A stretch of DNA of 64,000 nt from an uncultured Leptolyngbyaceae cyanobacterium. GTDB lineage: Bacteria > Cyanobacteriota > Cyanobacteriia > Leptolyngbyales > Leptolyngbyaceae. The notes beneath the pieces were generated by a model. That model did no database searches and was not told the DNA's origin. It worked only from the letters and a program-made list of their open reading frames with translations. The DNA lies in the NCBI GenBank assembly GCA_938023035.1, contig CALIDI010000033.1, positions 62,001 through 126,000 of the forward strand. The letters run 5' to 3'. The position numbers and the translations under genes are program-made. Numbering within the stretch: the first letter of the stretch is position 1; the number at the start of each line of letters is the position of its first letter. Below are positions 1 through 8,728 of this stretch, in pieces.

Positions 1-270
1 CATGTTGAGCGCTTTAGCCTTTCCCATAATTGGAAGCTGGTACACCAGTGGCTAGGAGCCGATTTAGATCAAAACCTGGGCTTGTCAGGGCAGCAATGGC
101 AAGCGTTTTATCAAATGCTAACGCTGGAGCAGCGACGTCTGGTGGAGTTGAAGCGATCGCAGGCCAGCGATGAGGTGATTCTGCGCGAGCTTAAGCTAAC
201 ACCCAAAAAACTCCAAAAACGCTGGGAACAGTTGCTCGACATGGCCCGACAAGTTCGTAACCAAAACTAA
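1..270 (+). CDS. C-terminal end of an unidentified protein (cut by window edge)
   Basis: The frame is open from the first base and ends at TAA 268-270, so 89 residues of a longer protein are visible and the true start lies outside. The last ~45 residues are strongly charged and look helical (LEQRRLVELKR followed by LKLTPKKLQKRWEQLL). That pattern resembles a sigma-region-4 or helix-turn-helix tail, but no family is recognised. A TTG at 82 is in frame but is only internal. Confidence 0.6.
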   Translation, partial: HVERFSLSHNWKLVHQWLGADLDQNLGLSGQQWQAFYQMLTLEQRRLVELKRSQASDEVILRELKLTPKKLQKRWEQLLDMARQVRNQN

Positions 271-308
271 AGCCGTTATCAAAAAGAGCCTTTTACCAAC
301 AGGGAAAT

Positions 309-328
309 AACCGGATTAGAATCCGGTT
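309..328 (+). terminator. Hairpin after the first gene
   Basis: AACCGGAT at 309-316 is exactly complementary to ATCCGGTT at 321-328 with a 4-nt loop. It lies 39 bp after the stop of the upstream gene. There is no T-run, so it may aid termination or RNA stability rather than be a classical intrinsic terminator. Confidence 0.35.
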
Positions 329-346
329 CTAATGGATTCTAATGGA
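327..346. repeat. 10-bp tandem duplication
   Basis: TTCTAATGGA occurs twice head to tail, at 327-336 and 337-346, overlapping the right arm of the hairpin. It is one of a dozen such two-copy duplications in the window. Confidence 0.8.
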
Positions 347-949
347 TACGCACTGTTATCAGGCCCTGAAGCGATAGGCTAAGTTTAGAAGTTGCATAGC
401 GTTGTTTCAATAGATTTGACTAATCTCGTCGCGGTTTTAACCGCCGGATACGTTTCAAATGCCCTCTAACTCGATGGATACCTGTAGCAATGCAAGCAGT
501 CAAAACCATACTTGCCTAGGTATCAATTTCTTGGGCGATATAAACTCAGTTCAAGACGAAATGCAGAGACGAGTCCTCTGGCTATCAGCAAAATCCCACT
601 TTTTAATCAACTGTCTTGAAACATTTGCATAGTGTTGTGTCTGGTGACTATAGTCCAGTCACAGCACCATTAAAAAATCCAATAGAAACCTTAAATAATA
701 CTGATAGCGCCATCGAAAGCCGCTAGAATAATTGGCGGAAATCTACTTCTGGGCTTTCTTGCTCCTGGGTGTCTTCTTTGATGATGAGCAACTGCTGTGC
801 GCCAATAGTCTTTACGGACAGGGTTGAGCAGAGTCTGAAGCGAGTCTCAGAAGGCTGACCAGCAGATGTTTTTGTGGTTCGCGATTTCATTTTTTGTCTA
901 CAACTGATACGCCTTTGTCACAACTATCAACTATAAGGAGTCTATCAAA

Positions 950-1087
950 ATGTCAGATTTGAATCGGGGAATTATGAAGTTTGAAGGAGCCGATAGTACA
1001 GTTGCTATTTCAATTTCGGCTGTTTTGATTTTAGGTAGCATTGTGGCCCTGGTGATTTGGGCATTAAGCGCTGCTTACGCAATCTAG
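950..1087 (+). CDS. Small single-span membrane protein, 45 residues
   Basis: ATG 950 lies about 10 bp after a good AAGGAG site, and the frame stops at TAG 1085-1087. The protein begins MSDLNRGIMKFEGADS, followed by a hydrophobic stretch at about residues 18-44 rich in I, L, V and A. It therefore has a short polar N-terminus and one membrane span near the C-terminus. Proteins of this size and shape in cyanobacteria are often accessory subunits of thylakoid complexes. I cannot assign it to a named subunit, so that role is only an inference. It stands alone, with long non-coding flanks and a hairpin downstream. Confidence 0.65.
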   Translation: MSDLNRGIMKFEGADSTVAISISAVLILGSIVALVIWALSAAYAI

Positions 1088-1103
1088 TCATCTAATAGCC
1101 AAG

Positions 1104-1143
1104 AACCTTTTCCCAATGCCTGACAGTCTGGGCATGAAGGGTT
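1104..1143 (+). terminator. Imperfect hairpin after the small membrane protein gene
   Basis: The arm at 1104-1120 (AACCTTTTCCCAATGCC) pairs imperfectly with 1130-1143 (GGGCATGAAGGGTT) around a 9-nt loop, 17 bp after the stop codon. There is no T-tract. It probably protects or terminates the short transcript. Confidence 0.4.
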
Positions 1144-1332
1144 AACTAGGCGATCAGCCAGGAATCTTTCCCAGCAAAATACCGTGATACATAGGTGAGC
1201 CTAAGTTAAGCGCACCTACCTAAATCGCTAAGGCAAAGCGACTCGTCCCTTAACCATTTTCAAGTTTTCTATTTTCAATCACCAGAGCAAGGCTTACTGT
1301 AGGTATGCCCTTTCGTTTTGGTTGATACAGGT

Positions 1333-1749
1333 ATGGAGCTTGAGTTTATTCCCGTAGAAGATTTTTACTTTGCGCTGACTTTAACCGTGCGTCCCCTGCT
1401 TGACCTTGATCAGCCTGGGTTAGCCGGCTATGTTCAGCATCAGCTGTCTCAACGGTATGGGCAGCCTTCTACAGTTGCAGCGGCCAGCCAAAACACTTAC
1501 AACTACGTGTTTAGGGTCAACGGAGTGGACAATAGCCCCTCTCCGCAGCTAATTCTATCTATAGCTGATTGGCAAAATAATTTGCGGATCAGCAGCGACT
1601 ATGGCTGGAGCCTCGATAAAGACCGTAAGCCCATTCGTACAGCCCGGTTTTCTGAGAGAGCCACCTTTGCTAAGCAAGTAATTGCCTACATTCAGCCGTG
1701 GCTAAGTCTACCGATCAACCTAGCAGAACACTTGGCTGAAAACGATTGA
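1333..1749 (+). CDS. Unrecognised soluble protein, about 138 residues
   Basis: The frame can be extended to a TTG at 1318, but ATG 1333 (MELEFIPVEDFYF) is the more natural start. No signal peptide or membrane span is visible. The sequence has a mix of helix- and strand-like segments (for example PQLILSIADWQNNLRIS) and ends LAEHLAEND. I do not recognise the family. It stands alone on the + strand and converges on the RRM gene. Codon use looks like that of its neighbours, with no sign of recent transfer. Confidence 0.6.
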   Translation: MELEFIPVEDFYFALTLTVRPLLDLDQPGLAGYVQHQLSQRYGQPSTVAAASQNTYNYVFRVNGVDNSPSPQLILSIADWQNNLRISSDYGWSLDKDRKPIRTARFSERATFAKQVIAYIQPWLSLPINLAEHLAEND

Positions 1750-1885
1750 GAATGGAATTGAAAGTTGTCTTACACAAATGAATAAGCTTCAAAAGCCGAT
1801 GCTACCCAAGGAGCTTGACTGGACAAACGCTACCCACGTCAGGTGATGGACTATTCGGAGCATCCGATCAGTTGCCCCTAGTGAC

Positions 1886-1909
1886 AACCTAATAACCAAC
1901 CTAATAACT
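1886..1909. repeat. 12-bp tandem duplication, 11 of 12 identical
   Basis: AACCTAATAACC at 1886-1897 is followed directly by AACCTAATAACT at 1898-1909 in the convergent intergenic space. Confidence 0.7.
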
Positions 1910-1936
1910 TCAAGTAGGCTTACCAGAATTGCAACC

Positions 1937-1959
1937 GCTGCCAGCAAAGGTCTGGCAGC
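1937..1959. terminator. Hairpin between two convergent genes
   Basis: GCTGCCAG (1937-1944) and CTGGCAGC (1952-1959) form a perfect 8-bp stem with a 7-nt loop. It lies between the 3' ends of the 1333-1749 gene and the opposing RRM gene, so it could serve both. No T-run follows on either strand. Confidence 0.4.
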
Positions 1960-2060
1960 AAGCTAAACAAGGTAAATGACTGCTAAGACGAAGGAATGGT
2001 GAAAACCGCAGAGTCTCAAAGTCAACTCGTCGCCGTTGATGTAAGCGATCAGTCGGGTAT

Positions 2061-2519
2061 CTACGGATTTGTTGTCTGGGCCGCCAATAGTTGCTTCAGC
2101 TTTTCTAACTCCTGTGCCCAACGGGGGTCAGGTTGCACGCTTTCATCCGAGGGGCTGGAAGAAGGTTTACGGCCACCTTTGTTGTTACCATTGCCCTTAC
2201 GACGGGCAGTCGCTGCTACTGGAGCCTCGCTACTGCGCTCAGCAGTGTCCTCTGCGCCGTCTTCTTTCTCCTTCTTACGCGGTTGAGCACGCTCAACCTT
2301 AAGGTTGCTCTCCTTCAGCAAAAAGCCGTTAAAACGCTCAATGACTTCATCAGCCTGCTCCTCACTTTTCACAGTAACGAAGCCAAAACCTCGACATTTA
2401 TTGGTTTTGCGGTCAGTAATAATCTTGGTAGAGACAGGGCTGACTTCTGAGAAAACAGCCTCTAACTCTTGCCGATTGAGTTCTTCAGGTAAATTGCCAA
2501 TGTAAAGACGAACGGACAT
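2061..2519 (-). CDS. RRM RNA-binding protein with long C-terminal tail (Rbp3-like)
   Basis: A single RNA-recognition motif fills residues 1-80. RNP2 is LYIGNL at residues 5-10 and RNP1 is KCRGFGFV near 41-48. The tail from about residue 82 to 152 is charged and low in complexity (KKEKEDG, RRKGNGNNKGGRK) and ends in a short helix (WAQELEKLKQLLAA). The 152-residue length and long tail match the cyanobacterial Rbp3 type (Synechocystis Slr0193), which is linked to placing photosystem mRNAs at thylakoids. The short Gly-rich type is represented separately at 36040. The start is fixed by GGAGG 10 bases upstream. That GGAGG lies inside a small inverted repeat. Confidence 0.85.
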   Translation of the reverse strand: MSVRLYIGNLPEELNRQELEAVFSEVSPVSTKIITDRKTNKCRGFGFVTVKSEEQADEVIERFNGFLLKESNLKVERAQPRKKEKEDGAEDTAERSSEAPVAATARRKGNGNNKGGRKPSSSPSDESVQPDPRWAQELEKLKQLLAAQTTNP

Positions 2520-2523
2520 GAAA

Positions 2524-2534
2524 GGAGTACCTCC
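2524..2534 (-). promoter_or_regulatory. Ribosome binding site inside a small inverted repeat
   Basis: Read on the minus strand, GGAGGTACTCC precedes the ATG. GGAG can pair with CTCC across a 3-nt loop, covering most of the Shine-Dalgarno sequence. A 4-bp stem is weak, so any regulatory effect is speculative. Confidence 0.3.
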
Positions 2535-3033
2535 AGACTGGATGAGCTAGCTCACAGATGAATTGACAGGCATTGGCTCAAACGAAACATAACAAGCCCC
2601 GAACCTACTAAAGTGACGAAGCACTATTGCTAGATTGCCAATTTCCCATGGGGTGTTGCCAAAAATCTTTTTCCAATGGCTTGCTGTTAAACGGCTTGGT
2701 TTAACTACTACACTTGAGCAACCCAGACAGAGGGTAGCTAAAAGTCGGATCATTAGCAAGAAGGGAAACAAATGGACTTTTCTGTAGATGTTTTACTAAT
2801 TTTTGATGCCATCCACTAAGGTATCATGCGAAGCGATGCCTCAACGAACCAAAGCCAGAATTCTTGCCAGGTTAGTGACTAGTCAGGAAAAGGCCGGTGA
2901 TAGGTAAAGATCCGAGATCACTTCCTCAGATTCCTGTAAGCTTTAACGCAAGTAACCTCAATTGATCATGTAAAGAAATGTAACATTAAGTCTCTCAGGA
3001 AGCAAGGCAAAATGCCCTATTCCACCTTATTTA
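2535..3033. other. Intergenic region upstream of the RRM gene, about 500 bp
   Basis: This space lies between the 3' end of trpE and the 5' end of the RRM gene, both on the minus strand, and presumably holds the RRM promoter and leader. A minus-strand open frame starting with TTG at 2771 has no ribosome site or recognisable content, and I do not call it. The left edge of a 13-bp duplication at the trpE stop lies at 3031. Confidence 0.4.
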
Positions 3034-3055
3034 TTACTGAGGATTATTACTGAGG
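3031..3055. repeat. 13-bp tandem duplication across the trpE stop codon
   Basis: TTATTACTGAGGA (3031-3043) is followed by TTATTACTGAGG (3044-3055). It covers the last codons and stop of trpE, so the C-terminal residues of TrpE have probably been altered by the duplication. Confidence 0.8.
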
Positions 3056-4590
3056 CAACGGATAGCTTCCAGCATTCCTCTGGCTTTGTTTAAGGTTTCT
3101 TCATATTCCTGCTCTGCTACCGAATCTGCTACTAGTCCTGCGCCGGCTTGGACGCTAACGGTGTGCTTGCCGTTGCCCTGGTGACGAACCACCATTGTGC
3201 GAATGGCGATCGCTGTATTCAACTGCCCTTCAAAGTCGTAGTAGCCGTAGGCTCCGGAATAAGGCCCTCGGCGGCAGGGTTCCAGTTCATGAATGATCTC
3301 CATCGCCCGAATTTTGGGTGCCCCACTGACCGTGCCAGCGGGAAAGCAGGCCTTTAAGAGATCCCAGGCAGTTTTATTAGGAGCAAGGCGGCCAATCACA
3401 TTACTAACGATGTGCATGACGTGGGAGTAACGCTCAATCAGCATGAGGTCATCGACCTGAACGCTTCCTGGTTCGCACACTCGCCCCAAGTCGTTGCGGC
3501 CCAAGTCTACCAACATGACATGTTCAGCCCGTTCTTTGGGATCCTGAAGTAAGTCTTGAGCCAGGGCCTCGTCTTCTTGAGGCGTTTGGCCGCGGCGACG
3601 GGTACCAGCGATCGGGCGAACGGTTGCTGTGTAGCTTTGATTTGTAGGGTTGCGGTCGGCTTTGACCATAACTTCAGGGCTGGAACCAATAATTTGCCAA
3701 TCGCCAAAGTGAAAATAGGCCATGTAGGGCGAAGGGTTGATCAGTCGCAGAGACCGGTATAGGGCAAAGGGGTCGCCTGCATACTCTGTCGAAAGTCTTT
3801 GAGAGATCACCACCTGAAAAATATCACCTGCCTGGATATACGCCTTTGCCTGCTCGACATGAGCGCAGAACTCTGCCCGGGTCAGGTTGCTGGTGAAGGG
3901 AATGGGTGCGGCTACCGTTGCTGTTGGAGGATTCCATTCAATTAGGCGGGCCTGCTCAGACAAGGGCGATCGCAGCTTGTTTACCAGATGGCGGACACGA
4001 TCGCAGGCTTGCTGGTAGATGGTGGGCAAATCCATACCTGGGGTGCGCAAGTCAGCATAGGCCACGACCCAAATCTTGCGTTTTACCTGATCGAAAATCA
4101 ATAGGTTATCGACTTGTAGCCATAAGCCATCAGGCAGATCGGTCTCTGTTGCTGGGTAAACCGGTACCCGTGGCTCGATCCAGCGAATGAGTTCATAGCC
4201 CCAGAAACCAAACAAGCCGCCGATACCGGGCGGTAATTGGGGCAGTTGCAGGGGTTGATAGGCGGCCAAACAGGCGTCAAGCGCCGCAAAGGGATCGCCC
4301 TCAAATACTTGAGTAGTACCGTCCCGGTAGGTCTGCACTGTGCGATCACCCCGTGCCTCTAAAATCCACAGGGGGTCACAACCCAATAGGCTATAGCGCC
4401 CAATTTTTTCACCCCCTTCTACCGACTCCAGTAAGAAACTGTAGGGCTGGCCAGCACAAACGCGATACCAGGCAGATACGGGTGTATCGAGATCTGCCAC
4501 CCATTCTTGAAAAATTGGGACAAAGTTTTTTTGGACGCTTAGAGCATCTTGGGCCAGAGCTTCAAATTGGGAGAAGTCAGGAAAAATCAT
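3034..4590 (-). CDS. trpE: Anthranilate synthase component I
   Basis: TrpE makes anthranilate from chorismate and ammonia, the first committed step of tryptophan synthesis. The ATG giving MIFPDFSQFEALA at 4590 is chosen over an in-frame TTG at 4623, for a 518-residue protein. The LLES motif near the N-terminus is the tryptophan feedback site and separates TrpE from PabB. The chorismate-binding part carries PSPYMAYFHFG, IGSSPEVMV, TVRPIAGTRRRG and AGTVSGAPKIRAMEII. No trpG or other trp gene adjoins it, which is normal for cyanobacteria where trp genes are dispersed. No leader-peptide attenuator was seen. A 13-bp duplication sits at its 3' end. Confidence 0.95.
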   Translation of the reverse strand: MIFPDFSQFEALAQDALSVQKNFVPIFQEWVADLDTPVSAWYRVCAGQPYSFLLESVEGGEKIGRYSLLGCDPLWILEARGDRTVQTYRDGTTQVFEGDPFAALDACLAAYQPLQLPQLPPGIGGLFGFWGYELIRWIEPRVPVYPATETDLPDGLWLQVDNLLIFDQVKRKIWVVAYADLRTPGMDLPTIYQQACDRVRHLVNKLRSPLSEQARLIEWNPPTATVAAPIPFTSNLTRAEFCAHVEQAKAYIQAGDIFQVVISQRLSTEYAGDPFALYRSLRLINPSPYMAYFHFGDWQIIGSSPEVMVKADRNPTNQSYTATVRPIAGTRRRGQTPQEDEALAQDLLQDPKERAEHVMLVDLGRNDLGRVCEPGSVQVDDLMLIERYSHVMHIVSNVIGRLAPNKTAWDLLKACFPAGTVSGAPKIRAMEIIHELEPCRRGPYSGAYGYYDFEGQLNTAIAIRTMVVRHQGNGKHTVSVQAGAGLVADSVAEQEYEETLNKARGMLEAIRCLSNNPQ

Positions 4591-4746
4591 AGGGAGCAAT
4601 GCCAGAGGTTGCGCAAGAGCCAATCTTATCGCAGCTTAACCGAAGCATCGAGAAATTTTCTACCCATCTTTCCCGCCCTAGAATAACGGATTGAGTCACG
4701 GGCTAGCCTGCGACTGAGAACTAGCCCTCCTGCCCCTTAGCAATCC

Positions 4747-4860
4747 GGATTCTATCACCTGAAATCCGACCACTGAGGCCAAGAGAACACAGAGCCAGAT
4801 CTCGGTGCCCTTCGTGTCTCTGGGGTAAAGCGCTCAGGTTTTCAGTCCGTTGAATTCATG
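4747..4860 (+). repeat. Dispersed ~110-bp repeat, copy A
   Basis: From GGATTCTATCACCTGAAA to CAGTCCGTTGAATTCATG this segment matches the reverse complement of 24942-25048 along its whole length. The best-conserved blocks are the two ends and a central CGTGTCTCTG core. It does not encode a recognisable protein. Confidence 0.75.
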
Positions 4861-4876
4861 GGGTGAATTCATGGGG
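4852..4876. repeat. 13-bp tandem duplication
   Basis: GAATTCATGGGGT (4852-4864) is repeated directly as GAATTCATGGGG (4865-4876), overlapping the right end of the ~110-bp repeat. Confidence 0.8.
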
Positions 4877-5011
4877 CTAAAGACAGAACCCCAAGCGACT
4901 CCCTGATGAGCCGGATGCTGAGTATGTTTGTATCCGTTTTACCGCTTGATTTATCGGTATTCCCTAATTGAGGGTTGCCTATGGCTCAATCTGCCCGGGG
5001 TTTCTAAGAAA

Positions 5012-5323
5012 TCAGTTATCCAGCCGGCCATTAATTTTGGCGTTGAGGCCATAGACTTCACGACGACCGACCAGCGGCACCAAGGTTACTTCCTTTTCAT
5101 CTCCTGGCTCAAACCTGACGGCAGTCCCCGCTGGAATGTCAAGCCGCCAGCCCCTAGCCGCTGCTCGATCAAAGGCCAGGGCAGCATTGACTTCATAAAA
5201 ATGGAAGTGAGAACCTACCTGAATTGGGCGATCGCCTGTGTTGGCAACCGTTAACGTGGTTGTCGGACGGCCTGCATTGAGTTCAATTTCACCCTCATCA
5301 ATCAGCAATTCTCCAGGAATCAT
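5012..5323 (-). CDS. ureB: Urease subunit beta
   Basis: This is the beta subunit of nickel urease, which hydrolyses urea to ammonia and carbonate. The 103-residue product starts [18 protein letters not shown] and contains the family blocks [26 protein letters not shown] and [17 protein letters not shown] 5323 is preceded by GAGGAGAAA; the frame continues to 5416 upstream, but that extension is not urease-like. It stands alone without ureA, ureC or accessory genes, as in Synechocystis where the urease genes are scattered. Structural and nickel-insertion partners must therefore lie elsewhere. Confidence 0.95.
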   Translation of the reverse strand: MIPGELLIDEGEIELNAGRPTTTLTVANTGDRPIQVGSHFHFYEVNAALAFDRAAARGWRLDIPAGTAVRFEPGDEKEVTLVPLVGRREVYGLNAKINGRLDN

Positions 5324-5612
5324 CTTTTTCTCCTCTCCCATAGGGGTTCTAGATTTGTTGAATTTTAGCCCGTTCGAGTTTCTGCATTCTTGGTGATCAA
5401 TAACACTCATGCTCAAGAAAATCTAGCCCTCTAGGGTGCTTTGGGAATCAAAAAAGTGGCGCAAGCTACCTTTTGTGCTGCTGGCATGGGAGCGTTCATC
5501 GGCCTGTTTGGCGATGACCGTTTTGAATAAGCGACCTTTTGGCATAGCGTTTATCGCTGATCGCAAATTCGCTACACTGAAGGAGCTTCTGACGTAACCA
5601 GAGGATAGAGTA

Positions 5613-6388
5613 ATGGTTGATCAATTGTTGATCTCCGATGAAGTGATTCCTCCTGATGCGAGTCAGCTCGTCACTGAAGACGATACCCCTGTGGATAATT
5701 TTGCTTCTGAAAAACAACAACGGTTGTTGGTCGGTTCTCTTTACAGTGCTTTGTCAGGGCAGCCTTTCTTAGCCGCTGCGAATGTAGGCATCTACCATAC
5801 GACTAGTCAGCCAGCTATCGTTCCAGATGTTTTTGTAAGCTTCGATGTGCAAGTGCCCGATAATTGGTGGGAAAAACAGCATCGGTGTTATCTAGTCTGG
5901 AACTTTGGAAACCCCCTGAAATTGTGATTGAGATTGTCTCTAATTCAGTGGGTGGTGAACTCGCAGAAAAATATCAGATTTATGAACATATGCGGGTCAG
6001 CTACTACGTGGTTTATGACCCGAACCAACAACTGAGCGATCGCCCTTTGCGCATTTACGAGTTACGGGGACAACGCTATGGGGAACTAGAGGAACCCTGG
6101 CTCGACCCGTTAGGATTGGGGCTAACCCTGTGGCGTGGAACCTTTGAGGAGCGACAGGATGTGTGGCTGCGCTGGTGCGATCGCTGGGGGGCACTCCTGC
6201 TCACAGGCGATGAGCAGGCGGGTCAGGAGCGGCAACGGGCTGAACAAGAACGGCAACGGGCGGAGCGAGCCGAGCACATTCAACGAGCGGTGATCGCTCA
6301 GTTGTTGAGCATGGGAATGGCTCCCGAACAGGTGGCAGAAACCCTTGGTTTATCCTCTCAAGACATCGAATCAATCGCCCAACCATAG
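5613..6388 (+). pseudogene. Uma2 family (DUF820) endonuclease-like protein, frame broken at about 5910
   Basis: The first part (5613-5927) carries the typical start of a Uma2 protein, with QPAIVPDVFVSFDVQVPDNWW and CYLVWNFG. The rest (KPPEIVIEIVSN, EKYQIYEHMRVSYYVVYDP, then LRIYEL) continues in the -1 frame to 6388. Together they give one normal-length protein of about 258 residues with a charged ERQRAEQERQRAE coiled tail. The break lies in GGAAACCCCCTGAA: adding one A restores GKPPE. The same spot is an A AAC CCC heptamer in phase, so -1 slippage is possible. Uma2 proteins have a restriction-endonuclease-like fold and are highly multiplied in cyanobacteria; their cellular role is unclear. 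Confidence 0.8.
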
Positions 6389-6790
6389 ACACCGATGGCA
6401 CACAGAGTGAGGTCGCTTTCTAGGGGTGCAACCCTAGTAAACTCAGGCATCAGTCTGGTTACCCTCCCCCCCTTTCTTGAATGCCCATTAGGGCTATATC
6501 CCTCTTCCACTCTGAAAGAGGGGCTTCGAGTCGTCTCCCTTGATGGAGAAGGCAATGGGGAGTGAGGGGGCGAGTCCAGAAATTTCTGCCATTCATTACT
6601 AGGGTTGATGCATCTGGGCAGGGTAGTCGATTCCGCCCATCCTCATTCATCCCATTTGGGGTTTGCGATTTTGGAGGGTAGAAGCCTGACAGCGCCAAGT
6701 GTTCAGCCAGATATTTGTTGTATCCGTGTTGCAATCAGTTTTACAACCGCATGACCCGATAAGCTCACCTGTATCACCTGTAGGAAGGTT
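6389..6790. other. Intergenic region with a dispersed repeat, about 400 bp
   Basis: The space between the 3' ends of the convergent Uma2 and sir genes contains a copy of the GAATGCC repeat family (6446-6515). Short open frames on the minus strand derive from that repeat and are not genes. Confidence 0.5.
6446..6515 (+). repeat. Dispersed repeat with GAATGCCCATTAGGG core, copy 1
   Basis: CAGTCTGGTTACCCTC, then CCCTTTCTTGAATGCC and GGGCTATATCCCT, reappear nearly unchanged at 41886-41940 and, more diverged and inverted, at 31090-31145. It is intergenic in all three cases. Confidence 0.75.
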
Positions 6791-8728
6791 TCAGGACTGG
6801 GCAACCTGCTCCAGATAATTTGCGATCGCCCCATGCACCAGTTGACTCACCGAGACACCCTGGGTTTGGGCCAGTTGTTGTAACTGGGCGTAGATTTCTG
6901 GGTGAATCGTCACCCGGTGACGCCCATCCTTTTTAGCCACTTTTTCAGTAGAGTTGGTTTGCAACGAAGCGGGGTCGTAGGTTGCAGCAAAGTGATGAAG
7001 TGCCTCTAAACCGACGCGATCGCAAAAATCGCCAAAGCTTTCGGCGGGCTTGCGACTTTGTTTGAAGTAAACAAACAGTGGCTCAAAGGTCGTTTCTAGC
7101 TCGCTGATCGGCATTTTCTCTAGATAGACTTGAGAAAGGCGCGTTTGGTTTGGGGCTGCTCCCAACCAAACCTGATACTGATCGGGGCCATTCCCTACCA
7201 GCCCTACCTCCGCCAGGTAAGGGCGGGCACAGCCATTAGGACAACCCGTCATCCGAAAAATCAGCGACTCGTCTGGCAACCCAACTTTGACTAGAAGCGT
7301 CCGAAGTCGTTCCAGAATGGGGCCAATCACTCGCTCAGACTCTGCATTTGCCAATCCGCAGGTTGGTAACGCCGGGCAAGCCATCGAGTAACGTTCTAGC
7401 CGATCAATTTCAGTCTCGCGCCGGATGCCGTGGCGGGCTAGGATTTGCTGAATCTCTACCTCATTTGCTGGGTCAATGTCGTAGAGTAATACGTTTTGGC
7501 TAGGGGTGATCAGCATTGGCAGGCGGTAGGTTTCAATAATCTGCTTCAGGGCTGTTTTTAAGCGGAAATCCCCTGCATCTTTAATGCGCCCAGTGTGGAT
7601 ATTAATCCCCAGGAATCGCTTCCCATCTCCCTGATCATGCCAGCCGAGAAAGTCAAGATATTGCCACTCTGGTAATGGCTTAAATGGCTGGAAGGGTTTG
7701 CCCAGATAGTGTTCGGCTTGACTTCGGAACCGCTCTACCCCCCAGTCTTCAATCAGATATTTAAGGCGGGCATGGCGACGATCGCTGCGATCGCCGTAGT
7801 CACGTTGGGTGGCAACGATCGCCTTTACCGCATCATAGACATCGGCCTTATCGACATAGCCAATTGGGTCGGCCAGCCGTGGAAAGGTTTCACTTTTACC
7901 GTGGGTGCGTCCCAACCCACCTCCCGCCAGGATATTAAAGCCCTCCAATGCTCCTTGCGCATCCGTCATCACCACTAGGGTTAGATCCTGGGAATATAAA
8001 TCCACTGAGTTATCCCCTGGCACTGTAACACAGGCTTTAAACTTACGCGGCATGTAGTGAGCGCCGTAAATCGGCTCTTCACTGTTGTGAATAATCGTGC
8101 CTGTTCCGTTGCGTTGCCGGGCCGCAATCACCTCTGGGTGCTCTTCCCCTGTAACAAACTTTTCACCATCCAGCCAGATTTCGTAATAGGCCCCGGTCTG
8201 AGGTGTCAGCAGATCGGCAATGCGGTTGGCATAATCTTGCGCGTAAATGTAGGCTGGGCGATCGCGGTAAGGGGCCGGTGGAGCCATGACATTGCGGTTA
8301 AGGTCACCACAGGCTCCTAAGGTAGAACCCATACTTTTCACAATGGCCGCGATTGTTGCCTTCAAGTTCTTTTTCAGCACCCCATGCAGTTGAAAACCCT
8401 GGCGCGTGGTGGCCCGCAGCGTACCATTTCCATAGGTATCCGCCAGCCGATCCAACGTTAGATAAAGCTCTGGAGGAATAAACCCGCCAGGGCTACGGGT
8501 TCGCAGCATCATGCTGTAGTCCTTCTCTTGCCCCCGCACCCGATTATCGCGGTTGTCTTGTTGATAGGAGCCATGAAACTTGAGGATTTGAACAGCATCC
8601 TCGCTGAAGTGATTGGTATCAAGGGCTAATTCGGTCGCAAGTGGCTCACGCAAAAAGTGACTGCGTTCTTTAATGCCTTCCACTTTAGAGGGCTTACGGA
8701 CAGCAGGCTGAGTCGGAGTAGTAACCAT
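6791..8728 (-). CDS. sir: Ferredoxin-sulfite reductase with a C-terminal ribbon-helix-helix-like tail
   Basis: The enzyme reduces sulfite to sulfide with six electrons from ferredoxin, for assimilation into cysteine. The 645-residue protein has both nitrite/sulfite reductase repeats (substrate loop [12 protein letters not shown] near 105-116) and the siroheme-4Fe4S ligands Cys451, Cys457, Cys496 and Cys500 ([10 protein letters not shown] and [11 protein letters not shown]). Residues 602-643 ([14 protein letters not shown] then [17 protein letters not shown]) form an extra tail that looks like a ribbon-helix-helix DNA-binding unit, beyond the catalytic domain. ATG 8728 gives [10 protein letters not shown]. 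It is monocistronic here. Confidence 0.95.
   Translation of the reverse strand: MVTTPTQPAVRKPSKVEGIKERSHFLREPLATELALDTNHFSEDAVQILKFHGSYQQDNRDNRVRGQEKDYSMMLRTRSPGGFIPPELYLTLDRLADTYGNGTLRATTRQGFQLHGVLKKNLKATIAAIVKSMGSTLGACGDLNRNVMAPPAPYRDRPAYIYAQDYANRIADLLTPQTGAYYEIWLDGEKFVTGEEHPEVIAARQRNGTGTIIHNSEEPIYGAHYMPRKFKACVTVPGDNSVDLYSQDLTLVVMTDAQGALEGFNILAGGGLGRTHGKSETFPRLADPIGYVDKADVYDAVKAIVATQRDYGDRSDRRHARLKYLIEDWGVERFRSQAEHYLGKPFQPFKPLPEWQYLDFLGWHDQGDGKRFLGINIHTGRIKDAGDFRLKTALKQIIETYRLPMLITPSQNVLLYDIDPANEVEIQQILARHGIRRETEIDRLERYSMACPALPTCGLANAESERVIGPILERLRTLLVKVGLPDESLIFRMTGCPNGCARPYLAEVGLVGNGPDQYQVWLGAAPNQTRLSQVYLEKMPISELETTFEPLFVYFKQSRKPAESFGDFCDRVGLEALHHFAATYDPASLQTNSTEKVAKKDGRHRVTIHPEIYAQLQQLAQTQGVSVSQLVHGAIANYLEQVAQS

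Larger units (their letters stand above)
271..949. other. Intergenic region, about 680 bp
   Basis: No coding sequence is supported here. It holds a short perfect hairpin (309-328), a 10-bp tandem duplication (327-346) and, at its right end, the AAGGAG ribosome site of the small gene at 950. The remainder shows no feature I can name. Confidence 0.5.
4591..5011. other. Intergenic region between trpE and ureB, about 420 bp
   Basis: No gene is supported. It carries a ~110-bp dispersed repeat (4747-4860) and a 13-bp tandem duplication (4852-4876). Confidence 0.6.

Noticed and set aside
1996-2505. Several + strand open frames opposite the RRM gene
   Set aside because: They are shadows of the clearly conserved RRM coding sequence on the minus strand and have no ribosome sites.
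2547-2771. 74-codon minus-strand frame upstream of the RRM gene
   Set aside because: It starts with TTG, has no ribosome site and no recognisable content; more likely promoter and leader DNA.
5440-5480. Possible terminator hairpin between ureB and the Uma2 gene
   Set aside because: The stem is mismatched and it lies between divergent gene starts, where a terminator is not expected.
6459-6734. Minus-strand frames containing the peptide GIQERGGG, also seen near 31130 and 41930
   Set aside because: The common peptide arises from the GAATGCC DNA repeat read in the same frame.
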